Assembly (NCBI GenBank): GCA_002050465.1
Contig: MWYX01000052.1
Coordinates: 1 to 50,781, forward strand
Length of the DNA: 50,781 nucleotides
From: Chitinophagales bacterium 65-1
Lineage (GTDB): Bacteria; Bacteroidota; Bacteroidia; Chitinophagales; Chitinophagaceae
Reading direction: 5' to 3'
The translations under genes and the position numbers were made by a program. This document shows positions 34,470 to 43,051 of this stretch, piece after piece. A model generated the notes under the pieces. It was not told the DNA's origin. It was given only the letters and a program-made list of their open reading frames with translations, and did no database searches. How positions within the stretch are numbered: position 1 is the stretch's first letter; each line of letters opens with the position of its first letter.

Positions 34470-35021
34470 ATGCGTCACGGAGATAAAAATAATAACCTTA
34501 GCAGAACAGCCAGCCACAGAAAAGCTTTATTAAGCAACCTGGCCTGCCAGTTGTTCCAACACAAAAAAATTGTTACCACCTTAGCAAAGGCAAAAGCTTT
34601 ACGTCCGTATGTGGAACCGCTAATTACCAAAGCAAAAGAAAACACTACCCACCAGCGTAGAATAGTTTTTAGTTATTTACAGGATAAAGAAGCTATCAAA
34701 GAATTATTTGATGTTATTAGTCCGAAAATTGCAAGCCGCCCCGGTGGATATACAAGAGTAATAAAGCTTGGCAAGAGAACAGGTGATAACGCTGAATTAG
34801 GCATGATAGAATTAGTGGATTACAATGAAGTGTATGGCAAAGGTGTAGAAGATAAAGAAGCAGCTACTGCTAAGAGAACACGCAGAGCGGGACGCAAGAA
34901 AGCAACTGCAGTTAAAGAGCCTGCTCCTGTTGAGGAAGCTGCTGCTGCTGAAACTACTACCGAAGTACCTCCAGTTGCAACATCTGAAACTCCTGAAGCA
35001 CAGGAAGAACCTTTGAAATAG
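34470..35021 (+). CDS. rplQ: 50S ribosomal protein L17
   Basis: The first 125 residues are the L17 core ([59 protein letters not shown]). The last 60 residues are a low-complexity Lys-then-Ala/Glu/Thr/Pro tail, an extension seen in L17 of this phylum. L17 sits near the peptide exit tunnel. It is the last gene of the operon; an intrinsic terminator follows 42 bp later. Confidence 0.97.
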   Translation: MRHGDKNNNLSRTASHRKALLSNLACQLFQHKKIVTTLAKAKALRPYVEPLITKAKENTTHQRRIVFSYLQDKEAIKELFDVISPKIASRPGGYTRVIKLGKRTGDNAELGMIELVDYNEVYGKGVEDKEAATAKRTRRAGRKKATAVKEPAPVEEAAAAETTTEVPPVATSETPEAQEEPLK

Positions 35022-35062
35022 TCTGAACCTTGATGTGGGTAGATTTATAGAATTATAGAGAG

Positions 35063-35104
35063 ACCGTCAAGATTGAAATATCTTCACGGTTTTTTATTTT
35101 TTAT
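35063..35104 (+). terminator. Intrinsic terminator of the infA-rplQ operon
   Basis: ACCGT-c-AAGAT (35063-35073) pairs with ATCTT-c-ACGGT (35080-35090) around a 6-nt loop, followed by a T-rich run from 35090 to 35104. It separates rplQ from carA. Confidence 0.85.
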
Positions 35105-35166
35105 AAGAAGATTGATGATTCGGACAAATACAAAATGCGTTTCTTTGCAAAAATTTTAATGCAACA

Positions 35167-36276
35167 ATGTCTGCACCCGAAATGAATAAACCTGCGATTT
35201 TAATTTTAGAAGATGGAAATGTTTTCAATGGAAAAGCTTTTGGAAAAATTGGTACTGCCACAGGCGAATTGTGTTTTAATACGGGTATGACGGGCTACCA
35301 GGAAGTTTTTACAGATCCGAGTTATTACGGCCAGATAGTGATAATGAACAATGTGCACATTGGAAATTATGGTGTAAAAAATGAAGATGTTGAGAGCACA
35401 AGCGTTAAAGTAAAAGGTGTAATCGGAAAAAATCTTGAAGAACAATATTCAAGATTCCAGGCAAATAATTCTTTACAAAAATATTTTGAAGAGCAGCATA
35501 TTGCTGCAATTGATGGCATTGATACACGTTCGCTTGTATCGCATGTACGAACTCAGGGTGCTATGAATTGTATTATTTCTTCAGATAATTTTGATGAAAA
35601 AGAGTTGAAGAAAATCCTTTCAGAAGTTCCTTCCATGGCAGGTCTTGAATTAGCCTCAGTTGTTTCTACAAAAAATAATTATGAATTAGGAAATCCTGAA
35701 AGTGATATAAGAGTTGCTGTTCTTGATTATGGAGTAAAGCAAAACATACTTAATTGCCTATTGGAAAGAGGCGCTTATTTAAAAGTATTTAATGCAAAGA
35801 CTACTTTTGAGGAATTGGAAGAGTTTAATCCCAATGGATATTTTATTAGTAACGGCCCCGGTGATCCTGAACCAATGAATTATGCGGTGGATACCATAAA
35901 ACAAATCCTTAATGCTAATAAGCCATTCTTTGGTATTTGTCTTGGCCAGCAATTGCTTGCATTGGCTAATGATATCCCTACTTTTAAAATGCATCATGGC
36001 CACAGAGGATTAAATCATCCTGTAAAAAATATTATTACAGGTAAATGTGAGATCACAACACAAAATCACGGCTTTGGTGTAAACCCAGAAGCAGTAAGAG
36101 CTGCAAAGAATATTGAGATAACGCATGTGAATCTGAATGATGATTCTATTGAAGGCATTCGTTTAAAAGATAAGCCCGCTTTTTCTGTCCAATATCACCC
36201 TGAAGCAACTCCCGGTCCGCATGACAGCCGCTATTTGTTTGATGACTTTATAGCACTAATGAAAAACACAAATTAA
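35167..36276 (+). CDS. carA: Carbamoyl-phosphate synthase small subunit
   Basis: The 369 residues contain the CPSase small-subunit N-domain (AFGKIGTATGELCFNTGMTG, in part TGELCFNTGMTGYQEVFTDPSY) and a class I glutamine amidotransferase domain with FFGICLGQQLLAL (Cys nucleophile) and SVQYHPEATPGPHD (His-Glu). It supplies ammonia from glutamine to CarB for arginine and pyrimidine synthesis. carB is not in the window. It follows the ribosomal operon, behind that operon's terminator. Confidence 0.97.
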   Translation: MSAPEMNKPAILILEDGNVFNGKAFGKIGTATGELCFNTGMTGYQEVFTDPSYYGQIVIMNNVHIGNYGVKNEDVESTSVKVKGVIGKNLEEQYSRFQANNSLQKYFEEQHIAAIDGIDTRSLVSHVRTQGAMNCIISSDNFDEKELKKILSEVPSMAGLELASVVSTKNNYELGNPESDIRVAVLDYGVKQNILNCLLERGAYLKVFNAKTTFEELEEFNPNGYFISNGPGDPEPMNYAVDTIKQILNANKPFFGICLGQQLLALANDIPTFKMHHGHRGLNHPVKNIITGKCEITTQNHGFGVNPEAVRAAKNIEITHVNLNDDSIEGIRLKDKPAFSVQYHPEATPGPHDSRYLFDDFIALMKNTN

Positions 36277-36281
36277 AACGC

Positions 36282-36319
36282 ATTACACGAATGATAAAAT
36301 TTGGCTCAATTCGTGTAAT
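36282..36319 (+). promoter_or_regulatory. Perfect hairpin between carA and aroQ
   Basis: ATTACACGAAT (36282-36292) is the exact reverse complement of ATTCGTGTAAT (36309-36319), 16-nt loop, six bases after the carA stop. There is no U-tract, so it may belong to the dispersed hairpin class rather than being a terminator. Confidence 0.6.
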
Positions 36320-36346
36320 CAGTGTATAAAATTAAAATAAAAAGGT

Positions 36347-36763
36347 ATGAGAATTTCTATCATCAACGGACCCAATCTTAATCTTATCGGAACAAGAGAA
36401 ACTGATATTTATGGTGGCGAAAGCTTTGAGCATTATTTTCAAAAACTTCGCAGGAAATATCAAAATGTTGATTTCGACTATTTTCAAAGTAATGTTGAAG
36501 GTGAGTTGATAAATGAGATACAGCGTGCAGGAGCTAAAATGGATGCAATTATTTTAAATCCCGGTGGATATTCTCACACATCTGTAGCCATTGGTGATTC
36601 GATAGCTGCAATAAAAATTCCGGTAATTGAAGTTCATATTTCCAATATTGACGCAAGAGAAGAATTCAGGAAATTATCTCACGTTTCTGCTAAATGCAGA
36701 GGTACAATCAGTGGTCTTGGGTTAAAAGGATATGCACTGGCTGTTGAATATTTTTTAAAGTGA
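36347..36763 (+). CDS. aroQ: Type II 3-dehydroquinate dehydratase
   Basis: The 138 residues have all type II signatures: INGPNLNLIGTRETDIYGG (Arg and Tyr of the active-site lid), DYFQSNVEGELINEI, LNPGGYSHTSVAIGDSI (Asn/Gly/His substrate site) and VIEVHISNIDAREEFR. It dehydrates 3-dehydroquinate to 3-dehydroshikimate in the shikimate pathway. It is separate from the aromatic operon at 43.6-50.5 kb, where it is missing, so this copy completes that step. Its TGA abuts the stop of the convergent lipoprotein gene (TGATCA). Confidence 0.97.
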   Translation: MRISIINGPNLNLIGTRETDIYGGESFEHYFQKLRRKYQNVDFDYFQSNVEGELINEIQRAGAKMDAIILNPGGYSHTSVAIGDSIAAIKIPVIEVHISNIDAREEFRKLSHVSAKCRGTISGLGLKGYALAVEYFLK

Positions 36764-37642
36764 TCATTCTGCTTGCATTATATAATCTCCTTTCATCGTC
36801 ATAGGCATTTTTTTCCCCAGTATTTCCATTTCAATTTTCATATTCATTTTATAAGATCCGGTTTGTAAATAACTGGTTTCCATTTTTATAGTATAGATTC
36901 CTTTTTGTCCTCCACTCATATTCATTTTTAATCCTTCTGTATTTTTATTCATAGAACCATCACTATTTACGGTGCCATCAATTGCAATTTCCCCTATTCC
37001 ATTTTTTACAGAATTTAAGGTGTACCTATTATTAATTTTCATCGCAAACCCACTCATGTTCATCGATGTCTCGGAAGTCCAGTTGTCTCCAATTCTAACA
37101 GGTTTTTTTGGATACATATCAAACATCATCCCGAGTAAATTATTGAATTGATCTTTGGAAAACATTTTTTGTATAATTTGTTTTTGAGCAGAATCTATAA
37201 AACTATTATTCACCATGCTATCCATTCCGGAAACCATGGTAACATGATTATCCTTATTTAATTTTATGAAAACTGATTTGCCCTCAAAATTATTTTTCAT
37301 TTTATTTAATATGCTATCCTGTTTTATGTTCATTGTACTATCGTTCTTTTGATGCATGCTTTTTAATGCATTCATATCAATTTGTTGATCCATTTTTTTG
37401 AAGGTCAACTGTATTTCTTTTTCTGCATCATCCGATTTAATAACTTCAAATAAGCTCGTAGCTTCTGTGCTTGTCTTCATCATAGAATTCATTTCCATAT
37501 TGGTCTTAATATGCTGCACAAACTTATCACCTTTGTTCAATCTCATTTTAATGGTATAAACTTCTCCCGAGCCACCGGAATTACATGAAGAAAAAAACAA
37601 GATTGGGAGCATTAAGGATAAAAGTGAAAATATTTTTTTCAT
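36764..37642 (-). CDS. DUF6263-like lipoprotein
   Basis: The 292 residues begin with a lipoprotein signal ending FFSSC (Cys20). The sequence is Met/Asn/Lys-rich with long strand-like stretches (YTIKMRLNKGDKFVQHIKTN, MMFDMYPKKPVRIGDNWTSE, IYTIKMETSYLQTGSYKMN). The 'GDNW' segment and overall layout agree with DUF6263. The role is unknown. Its stop abuts the aroQ stop, and its ATG is divergent from the gene at 37733. Confidence 0.75.
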   Translation of the reverse strand: MKKIFSLLSLMLPILFFSSCNSGGSGEVYTIKMRLNKGDKFVQHIKTNMEMNSMMKTSTEATSLFEVIKSDDAEKEIQLTFKKMDQQIDMNALKSMHQKNDSTMNIKQDSILNKMKNNFEGKSVFIKLNKDNHVTMVSGMDSMVNNSFIDSAQKQIIQKMFSKDQFNNLLGMMFDMYPKKPVRIGDNWTSETSMNMSGFAMKINNRYTLNSVKNGIGEIAIDGTVNSDGSMNKNTEGLKMNMSGGQKGIYTIKMETSYLQTGSYKMNMKIEMEILGKKMPMTMKGDYIMQAE

Positions 37643-37682
37643 AAAAGGATATTAATGATGCAATAAATATAACTAAAAAGGA

Positions 37683-37714
37683 TTGTACATATTTGTATTT
37701 GAAAGTTATCTTTG
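37683..37714 (+). promoter_or_regulatory. Promoter of the lipoprotein-crcB-ppa-TSUP cluster
   Basis: TTG (37683-37685), 21 nt, TATCTTTG (37707-37714) fits the Bacteroidota consensus and lies 18 bp before the ATG at 37733. Confidence 0.65.
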
Positions 37715-37732
37715 TAAGACATTCATTATGCA

Positions 37733-38140
37733 ATGCATAAAATCATTTTATTTTTCCTTGTTCCACTTTTTTTAACCTCCGCCTGCAATCAACAAGCAAA
37801 AACAGTAAAGAATGCTGATCCCTTAGAAGCAGGACGGGAATTTATTAATGCATCGCTTACCGGTGAATATGATTATGCTAAAAAATATCTTTTAGCTGAC
37901 AGCACTAACCTTATGTATTTTGACAGGTTTGTAGAATTTGATGAAAAAAAGCCTTCAACAGATAAAGAAGGATATAAAAATGCAAATATCATTATCAATT
38001 CAACCGAAAATATTTCTGATTCGTTAACCATTATTAATTATTCCAATACTTATAAAAAAGAACCGGCAAAAATAAAATTGATCAAAAAAAATAATAAATG
38101 GCTGGTAGATTTTAAATATACTTTTTTAGACAGCTTATGA
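37733..38140 (+). CDS. DUF4878-like lipoprotein
   Basis: The 135 residues start with a lipoprotein signal ending LTSAC (Cys18). A small NTF2-like domain follows: DPLEAGREFINASLTGEYDYAKKYL (in part FINASLTGEYDYAKKYLL), then strand pairs, ending IKKNNKWLVDFKYTFLDSL. It is the first gene of a tight cluster; its TGA overlaps the crcB ATG by four bases. The link to fluoride handling is positional only. Confidence 0.75.
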   Translation: MHKIILFFLVPLFLTSACNQQAKTVKNADPLEAGREFINASLTGEYDYAKKYLLADSTNLMYFDRFVEFDEKKPSTDKEGYKNANIIINSTENISDSLTIINYSNTYKKEPAKIKLIKKNNKWLVDFKYTFLDSL

Positions 38141-38499
38141 ATTTTATAAGTTTTTTACTGGTGGGTGCAGGAGGCGCAATAGGCTCAATGCTGCGTTATG
38201 GTGTTGCTCAAGTATCAGTAAATAAACTTTTTCCATATCATACTTTTATTGTAAATATTATAGGCAGCTTTGTTATCGGGGCATTACTTGGATTGCTTTT
38301 GAAAAACAATATATCAAATGATGGCTGGAAATTTTTAGCAACAGGAATTTGCGGCGGGTTTACTACGTTCTCTGCATTTTCATTAGAAGGCTTTGAATTA
38401 TTGCAGCAACATCGCTATACAGTTTTTTTATTGTATTTTTTTCTTAGTATTATTATTGGTTTAGCCGCCACCTGGCTTGGCTATACACTTACAAAATAA
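38137..38499 (+). CDS. crcB: Fluoride channel CrcB/Fluc
   Basis: The 120 residues show four membrane helices and the Fluc signatures VGAGGAIGSMLRYGV, FIVNIIGSFVIGALLG and GICGGFTTFSAFSLEG (the Phe box and the central Na+-binding segment). Fluc dimers let fluoride leave the cell. A fluoride-sensitive pyrophosphatase gene follows after 5 bp, and that neighbourhood is biologically sensible. No fluoride riboswitch is visible in the short leader of the cluster. Confidence 0.95.
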   Translation: MNFISFLLVGAGGAIGSMLRYGVAQVSVNKLFPYHTFIVNIIGSFVIGALLGLLLKNNISNDGWKFLATGICGGFTTFSAFSLEGFELLQQHRYTVFLLYFFLSIIIGLAATWLGYTLTK

Positions 38500-38504
38500 T
38501 TTTT

Positions 38505-39047
38505 ATGTATGTACTTCATCCATGGCATGGTGCACATTACGGCGATAAAGCGCCTGAAGTAGTAAATGCTTTGATCGAAATTCCCCAAAATTCCAAAACA
38601 AAATACGAGATTGATAAAACTACAGGATTATTAAAATTAGACAGGGTTATTTATTCATCATTCCATTACCCTGTCAATTACGGGTTTATCCCACAAACGC
38701 TGGGTAAAGATGGCGACCCGTTAGATATCCTGGTTATATGTTCAGAATCTATTCAACCTTTATGCCTTGTAGAAGCATATGTAATCGGCAATATGCAAAT
38801 GATAGATACTGGTTTGTTCGATGATAAAATTATAGCAGTGGCAGCCAAAGACCCAAGTGTAAATTTTATTACAAGCATTGATGCAGTTCCCCCTCATTTT
38901 TTTACGGTATTAAAAAATTATTTTGAGCAGTATAAAGTTTTAGAAAATAAAAAAGTGGAGATAAACGATTTCCAGAATAAGGCTGAAGCTTTTGCAGTAA
39001 TAAATGAATCAATAGCATTTTATAAAGAAACATTTCCTAAACAATAA
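38505..39047 (+). CDS. ppa: Inorganic pyrophosphatase (family I)
   Basis: The 180 residues contain SSFHYPVNYGFIPQTLG (active-site Tyr/Lys region), KDGDPLDILVICSE (metal-binding Asp residues), IDTGLFDDKIIAVAAKDPS (third Asp region) and FFTVLKNYFEQYKVLENKKV. It hydrolyses PPi in the cytoplasm and needs Mg2+. Family I enzymes are strongly inhibited by fluoride, and the gene is 5 bp from crcB. Confidence 0.95.
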   Translation: MYVLHPWHGAHYGDKAPEVVNALIEIPQNSKTKYEIDKTTGLLKLDRVIYSSFHYPVNYGFIPQTLGKDGDPLDILVICSESIQPLCLVEAYVIGNMQMIDTGLFDDKIIAVAAKDPSVNFITSIDAVPPHFFTVLKNYFEQYKVLENKKVEINDFQNKAEAFAVINESIAFYKETFPKQ

Positions 39048-39058
39048 CAATAAAATTT

Positions 39059-39523
39059 ATGACCATACAAACCATTCTAATTCTTATAATAACAGGTATT
39101 GCAGCCGGCATTCTTGGTGGCCTGGTTGGTGTTGGAGGAGGAATTATAATTGTACCCTCATTGGTTTATTTTTTAAGCTTTTCTCAAAAGTCTGCGCAGG
39201 GAACTTCGCTTGGGTTATTACTGCTGCCGGTAGGGATTTTTGGCGTATTGCAATATTATAAACAAGGACATGTAGACTTAAGAGTAGTGGCTATTATTGC
39301 AATTGGATTTTTAGCAGGCAGCTACTTTGGGAGCAAAATAGCTTTAAGTCTGCCCCAGGAAACTGTAAAGAAGATCTTTGCAATTATGTTATTGCTGATA
39401 GCATTTCAAATGCTGTTTATTGATAAAAAAGTAAAAGAAACTGCTGTGAAAAATGAGAAAAAAAATTCTGAGTCAACCAATGCCAACGGGCAACACAAAC
39501 CCGATATCAACCGCTTATCTTAA
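39059..39523 (+). CDS. Half-size TauE/SafE (TSUP) family transporter
   Basis: The 154 residues hold one TSUP repeat: IAAGILGGLVGVGGGIIIVP is the family GGxxGxGGG element, SAQGTSLGLLLLPVGIFG follows, and four membrane helices precede a hydrophilic Lys/Asn-rich tail (about 125-154). Classical TSUP exporters have two repeats; single-repeat proteins probably dimerise. The substrate is unknown (sulfite, sulfonate or other anion). It is last in the crcB-ppa cluster, and its 3' end overlaps the convergent peptidase gene by 17 bp. Confidence 0.85.
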   Translation: MTIQTILILIITGIAAGILGGLVGVGGGIIIVPSLVYFLSFSQKSAQGTSLGLLLLPVGIFGVLQYYKQGHVDLRVVAIIAIGFLAGSYFGSKIALSLPQETVKKIFAIMLLLIAFQMLFIDKKVKETAVKNEKKNSESTNANGQHKPDINRLS

Positions 39524-40289
39524 AACATCTTTTAATAATCCGCAGCTTATGTGTGCGCTGTTTCGTTTCTAAATTGAATATTCCTTCATTATCAATTTTA
39601 TCGAGCCGAACTTTACCCGAAGAATGAATTATCTCCTGCGGGCTTAATATAATTCCTACATGTGTTATTCTACCTTCTTCATTATCAAAAAATGCAAGGT
39701 CTCCGCAAACTGTTTCTTTAAGTGTACTTACCGTATCACCTTTTTCTGCCTGTTGCCACGCATCCCGTGGCAATTTAACATCTAAAAATTTGTAAACCGT
39801 TTGGCTGAAGCCGCTGCAGTCTATGCCGAATACACTCTTACCTCCCCATAAATAAGAAGTGTTTAAAAATTTATATGCAACCTGTTTTATAGTTTTACAG
39901 GTTAATTTTTCTATACCGGGCTTCCAGACCTTTCCTGCAAACTTAACAGGCGTCTTTTGCCAAAATGCCGCTCCATGATTTAATGAAGTTAAAGTACTGC
40001 CCAATGGAACAAACATATGTTGCCCATTATACTCCACCTCATTTGCCCAGTCGTTGGTAAGTTCGGCATTCGTCTGCCTATAATTGTCTTCTCCAATTTC
40101 TACAAAATGGCTTAGCTGACACCAGCCTTCATAATCATCATATCTACACTTTACTTTTATCCACTTATCAGTACCATATTCCAAAATTGTGCAACATTCA
40201 CCAAACAATAACTGGCTCACCATTTCACTTTGATGTGAAGGATCTTTTCTTAAGGGACTTACCGGTACACAACAACCTGCATATTTCAT
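39507..40289 (-). CDS. NlpC/P60 (C40) peptidase with SH3 domain
   Basis: The 260 residues start with a bacterial SH3-like domain (about 1-65, VSPLRKDPSHQSEMVSQLLFG and DDYEGWCQLSHFV in parts) and a linker. The NlpC/P60 domain follows: YLWGGKSVFGIDCSGFSQ (catalytic Cys158), GDLAFFDNEEGRITHVGIIL (catalytic His210) and IIHSSGKVRLD. It cleaves gamma-D-Glu-diaminopimelate bonds in peptidoglycan peptides. No signal peptide is obvious, so it may act in the cytoplasm on recycled muropeptides, like DPP VI-type enzymes. Confidence 0.92.
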   Translation of the reverse strand: MKYAGCCVPVSPLRKDPSHQSEMVSQLLFGECCTILEYGTDKWIKVKCRYDDYEGWCQLSHFVEIGEDNYRQTNAELTNDWANEVEYNGQHMFVPLGSTLTSLNHGAAFWQKTPVKFAGKVWKPGIEKLTCKTIKQVAYKFLNTSYLWGGKSVFGIDCSGFSQTVYKFLDVKLPRDAWQQAEKGDTVSTLKETVCGDLAFFDNEEGRITHVGIILSPQEIIHSSGKVRLDKIDNEGIFNLETKQRTHKLRIIKRCFKISG

Positions 40290-40373
40290 AATCCTTGTTA
40301 TTTTAAATATTCAAATTATGGAATTTATTTATGTTTACATCTCATCTGAATATAATCTGCTAATTCTTAATTT

Positions 40374-40940
40374 TTGCAAAAATTAAACCATATTGATGAC
40401 AAGGAATTGCTTGATAGGTTTTATGGCGATTACAACAATGACTGGCTTGGAGAATTATTACCAAGGTATACGCTATTATTATTTGGGGTATGCATGAAAT
40501 ACTTAAAAAATGAAGAAGATGCAAAAGACTGTGTTCAGCAAATATTTTTGAAAGCAATTAATGAATTACATAAATATAAGGTTGAATATTTTAAAAGCTG
40601 GATATACATGATTGCAAAAAATCATTGCCTGATGAAGCTCAGGGATAAAGGAAAATATCCTGTGGAAATAACAGCGAAAATGGCCGCTACACCTGATGTA
40701 AGTGAGGATAAAAATTTATTAATTGAAAAAGACAATACATTAATTGAATTACAAGCCGCATTACAACAGCTTAGTAAAGAGCAGCAAGTATGTGTAACTT
40801 TGTTCTATCTGGAAAAGAAATCATATACGGAGATCTCAGGTGAAACAGGATATAGTATGATGCAGGTAAAAAGCCATATTCAAAACGGAAAAAGAAATTT
40901 AAAGTTATTGCTTGAAAAGAAATTAAATCATGGACGATAA
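40374..40940 (+). CDS. ECF-type RNA polymerase sigma factor
   Basis: The 188 residues match the sigma-70 family ECF group. Region 2 covers about 25-95 (YLKNEEDAKDCVQQIFLKAI, then KSWIYMIAKNHCLMKLRDK) and region 4 covers about 125-180 (LSKEQQVCVTLFYLEKKSY and MMQVKSHIQNGKRNLK). The start is a TTG, since an in-frame stop lies just upstream (40368-40370). It overlaps the next gene by 11 bp; that gene is a candidate anti-sigma factor. The signal and regulon are unknown. Confidence 0.88.
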   Translation: MQKLNHIDDKELLDRFYGDYNNDWLGELLPRYTLLLFGVCMKYLKNEEDAKDCVQQIFLKAINELHKYKVEYFKSWIYMIAKNHCLMKLRDKGKYPVEITAKMAATPDVSEDKNLLIEKDNTLIELQAALQQLSKEQQVCVTLFYLEKKSYTEISGETGYSMMQVKSHIQNGKRNLKLLLEKKLNHGR

Positions 40941-41292
40941 GCTATTAAACATATTATCCCACAGTAATAAAGATATCGATAACCAAAAGGTAATGGATTA
41001 CTTAAGTGGTAAACTGTCTCCGGAGAAAAAGCATGAAGTTGAAAGAGAAATGGTTAATTCTGATTTTATTAATGATGCAGTAGAAGGTTTGGAAGAAGTA
41101 AAAGATAAAAAGGATCTGACTTTTTTTGTAGAGCAACTAAATGCTAATCTTCATAAACAATTAGATAAAAAGAAAAAAAGAAAACAAAAACGTGCATTAA
41201 AACAACAGCCCTCAATTTATTTAGCTATTGTGCTTTTATTATTCCTTATAATAATCTGCTTTATCGCCGTAAAAAAATACATGGAAAATTAA
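40930..41292 (+). CDS. Candidate membrane anti-sigma factor
   Basis: The 120 residues have a cytoplasmic-type N-terminal region with QKVMDYLSGKLSPEKKHEVE and EMVNSDFINDAVEGLEE, the pattern of anti-sigma N-terminal helices. A very basic stretch follows (KKKKRKQKRALKQ), then one membrane helix (SIYLAIVLLLFLIIICFIAV) and a four-residue outer tail. The 11-bp overlap with the ECF sigma gene supports a sigma/anti-sigma pair. The nearly absent outer domain means a membrane-internal or partner-mediated signal. Confidence 0.7.
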   Translation: MDDKLLNILSHSNKDIDNQKVMDYLSGKLSPEKKHEVEREMVNSDFINDAVEGLEEVKDKKDLTFFVEQLNANLHKQLDKKKKRKQKRALKQQPSIYLAIVLLLFLIIICFIAVKKYMEN

Positions 41293-41368
41293 ATGCATGA
41301 ATACCGGATTTGACGAACCTATTTACAACTTAATTCGCCCCATCTTAACGGAGGTAATAAAATAAAAT

Positions 41369-41623
41369 TTATCGGGTTTTAATAGTATCAACCTTTGTTC
41401 TATCTGCAGCACCTTTTAATTTATCAGCAGCTTTTTCCATTTTGCTTTGTGCAGAATCAACCAGGTCTTTGGCTTCATCCAGTACCTTATCTGTAGTATC
41501 TATGTCAGTGCGTGATGTATCTGTGATAGTAGAGTCGGTGCTGGTAGTTTCTGTTTTGGTAGAACTGTCGTTACAGGCGGTGATAAAAGAAACAACAATT
41601 ACAATTGCAATTAATCTTTTCAT
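41369..41623 (-). CDS. Small Thr/Asp/Ser-rich lipoprotein
   Basis: The 84 residues begin with a lipoprotein signal ending SFITAC (Cys17). A low-complexity Thr/Asp/Ser segment follows (TSTDSTITDTSRTDIDTTD), then an amphipathic helical region (VLDEAKDLVDSAQSKMEKAADKL) resembling small envelope-stress lipoproteins. The function is unknown. A similar Thr/Asp-rich tail is visible in the truncated gene at 50711. Confidence 0.7.
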   Translation of the reverse strand: MKRLIAIVIVVSFITACNDSSTKTETTSTDSTITDTSRTDIDTTDKVLDEAKDLVDSAQSKMEKAADKLKGAADRTKVDTIKTR

Positions 41624-41696
41624 TTTAAATTATTTTAGTTTATTAATCCATCGCAAGGTAATGGGATATTATGAAATAAGCAACTTGATGGTATTA

Positions 41697-43001
41697 CTAT
41701 TTCTTTCTAAAAAATATACGTACTGGTACACCTGTCAGTTCGAAACTTTCTCTTAATTTATTTTCAAGATAATTTTTATAAGGTGTTTTTATATCATCAG
41801 GGAAGTTACAAAAGAATGCGAAGGAGGGCACCGGCGTTGGCAGCTGCGCTACATACTTAATTTTTACTGCATTTCCGCGAACAACAGGTGCATGATATGC
41901 TTCCACTGCCTTCAACATAGTATCATTTAGTTTAGAAGTTGCAATTTTCTGGCTTCTGTTTTTATATACGTCCAACGCAACTTCCATTGCTTTAAAAATT
42001 CGTGTTTTTTCAGTGGCTGAAATAAAGAGCACAGGAACATCGCTAAAGGGAGCTAATCGTTTTTTCAGGTCTTTTTCATAATCCCTTGCACTATTCGTTC
42101 CCTTTTCTATCAAATCCCATTTATTTACCAGTACAACAATTCCCTTTCCTTTTTTTACCGCAAGCGAAAAAATAGTAAGGTCCTGGGCGGTTAATCCTTT
42201 TACAGCATCTAAAAGAAATAAGCAAACATCTGCCTCATCCATTGCTTTAATAGCCCGGATAACAGAATAAAATTCAAGGTCTTCACTTACTTTTGTTTTT
42301 CTCCTGATGCCTGCTGTATCAATTAAAATAAATTCTTTATTAAAAAGATTATAAGTAGTATGAATAGTATCTCTTGTTGTTCCGGCAATATCACTTACAA
42401 TAGTTCTCTCCTGCCCCGTTAGCGCATTCAAAAAAGAAGATTTACCAACATTAGGCTGACCAATAATGGCAAATTTCGGCAGCTCTCCAGTTTCATCAGG
42501 CTTTTCATCCGGTATCAATGCACAAACATCATCCAGTAAATCACCAGTACCCGTACCGCTTACAGAGGAAACAAAATATATTTTTTCAAAACCTAAGCTA
42601 TAAAATTCTGACGCTTCTAAAAGTCTGGCGTGATTATCCACTTTATTTATTACCAGGTAAACCGGTTTTTTGCTCTTCCGCAAAATCTCTGTCATTGATT
42701 CATCAAGATTGGTTATACCGGTAGTTACATCACACATAAAAATAATCGCATTAGCTTCTTCCAGGGCTATCAACACTTGTTTTCGTATCTCTCTTTCAAA
42801 AACATCAGTGCTGTGCGGTACAAATCCTCCGGTATCAACCACATTGAAAGTTTTGCCTGTCCATTCTGCAATTCCATACTGCCTGTCTCTTGTTACGCCA
42901 CTAATATCATCAACAATTGCCTTGCGCTGTTCAAGCATGCGATTGAAAAAAGTGCTCTTGCCAACATTAGGCCGGCCAACTATTGCCACTGTATAACTCA
43001 T
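41697..43001 (-). CDS. der: Ribosome-associated GTPase Der (EngA)
   Basis: The 434 residues have tandem GTPase domains. The first has Walker A GRPNVGKS (9-16) and VDTGGF, the second GQPNVGKS, IDTAGIRRK and NKWDL. A KH-like C-terminal domain ends VRIFFRKK. Der is essential for 50S subunit maturation. Length and motif set are complete. A heptad-unit half-element lies in its 5' leader at 43011-43038. Confidence 0.97.
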   Translation of the reverse strand: MSYTVAIVGRPNVGKSTFFNRMLEQRKAIVDDISGVTRDRQYGIAEWTGKTFNVVDTGGFVPHSTDVFEREIRKQVLIALEEANAIIFMCDVTTGITNLDESMTEILRKSKKPVYLVINKVDNHARLLEASEFYSLGFEKIYFVSSVSGTGTGDLLDDVCALIPDEKPDETGELPKFAIIGQPNVGKSSFLNALTGQERTIVSDIAGTTRDTIHTTYNLFNKEFILIDTAGIRRKTKVSEDLEFYSVIRAIKAMDEADVCLFLLDAVKGLTAQDLTIFSLAVKKGKGIVVLVNKWDLIEKGTNSARDYEKDLKKRLAPFSDVPVLFISATEKTRIFKAMEVALDVYKNRSQKIATSKLNDTMLKAVEAYHAPVVRGNAVKIKYVAQLPTPVPSFAFFCNFPDDIKTPYKNYLENKLRESFELTGVPVRIFFRKK

Positions 43002-43010
43002 TATATTTTA

Positions 43011-43042
43011 GATTTGCGATGTTTGATGTTTGATGTGAGAGT
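43011..43042. repeat. Half heptad-unit element between der and the OMP gene
   Basis: Four direct 7-mers GATTTGC, GATGTTT, GATGTTT, GATGTGA run from 43011 to 43038. No complementary second arm is found within 150 bp, so this copy is a half-element. Confidence 0.6.
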
Positions 43043-43051
43043 CCAGGTACC

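Noticed and set aside
37643-37732. Fluoride riboswitch upstream of the crcB cluster
   Set aside because: The 90-bp spacer contains a standard promoter only 18 bp from the first ATG, leaving no room for the riboswitch fold, and no matching motif is seen.
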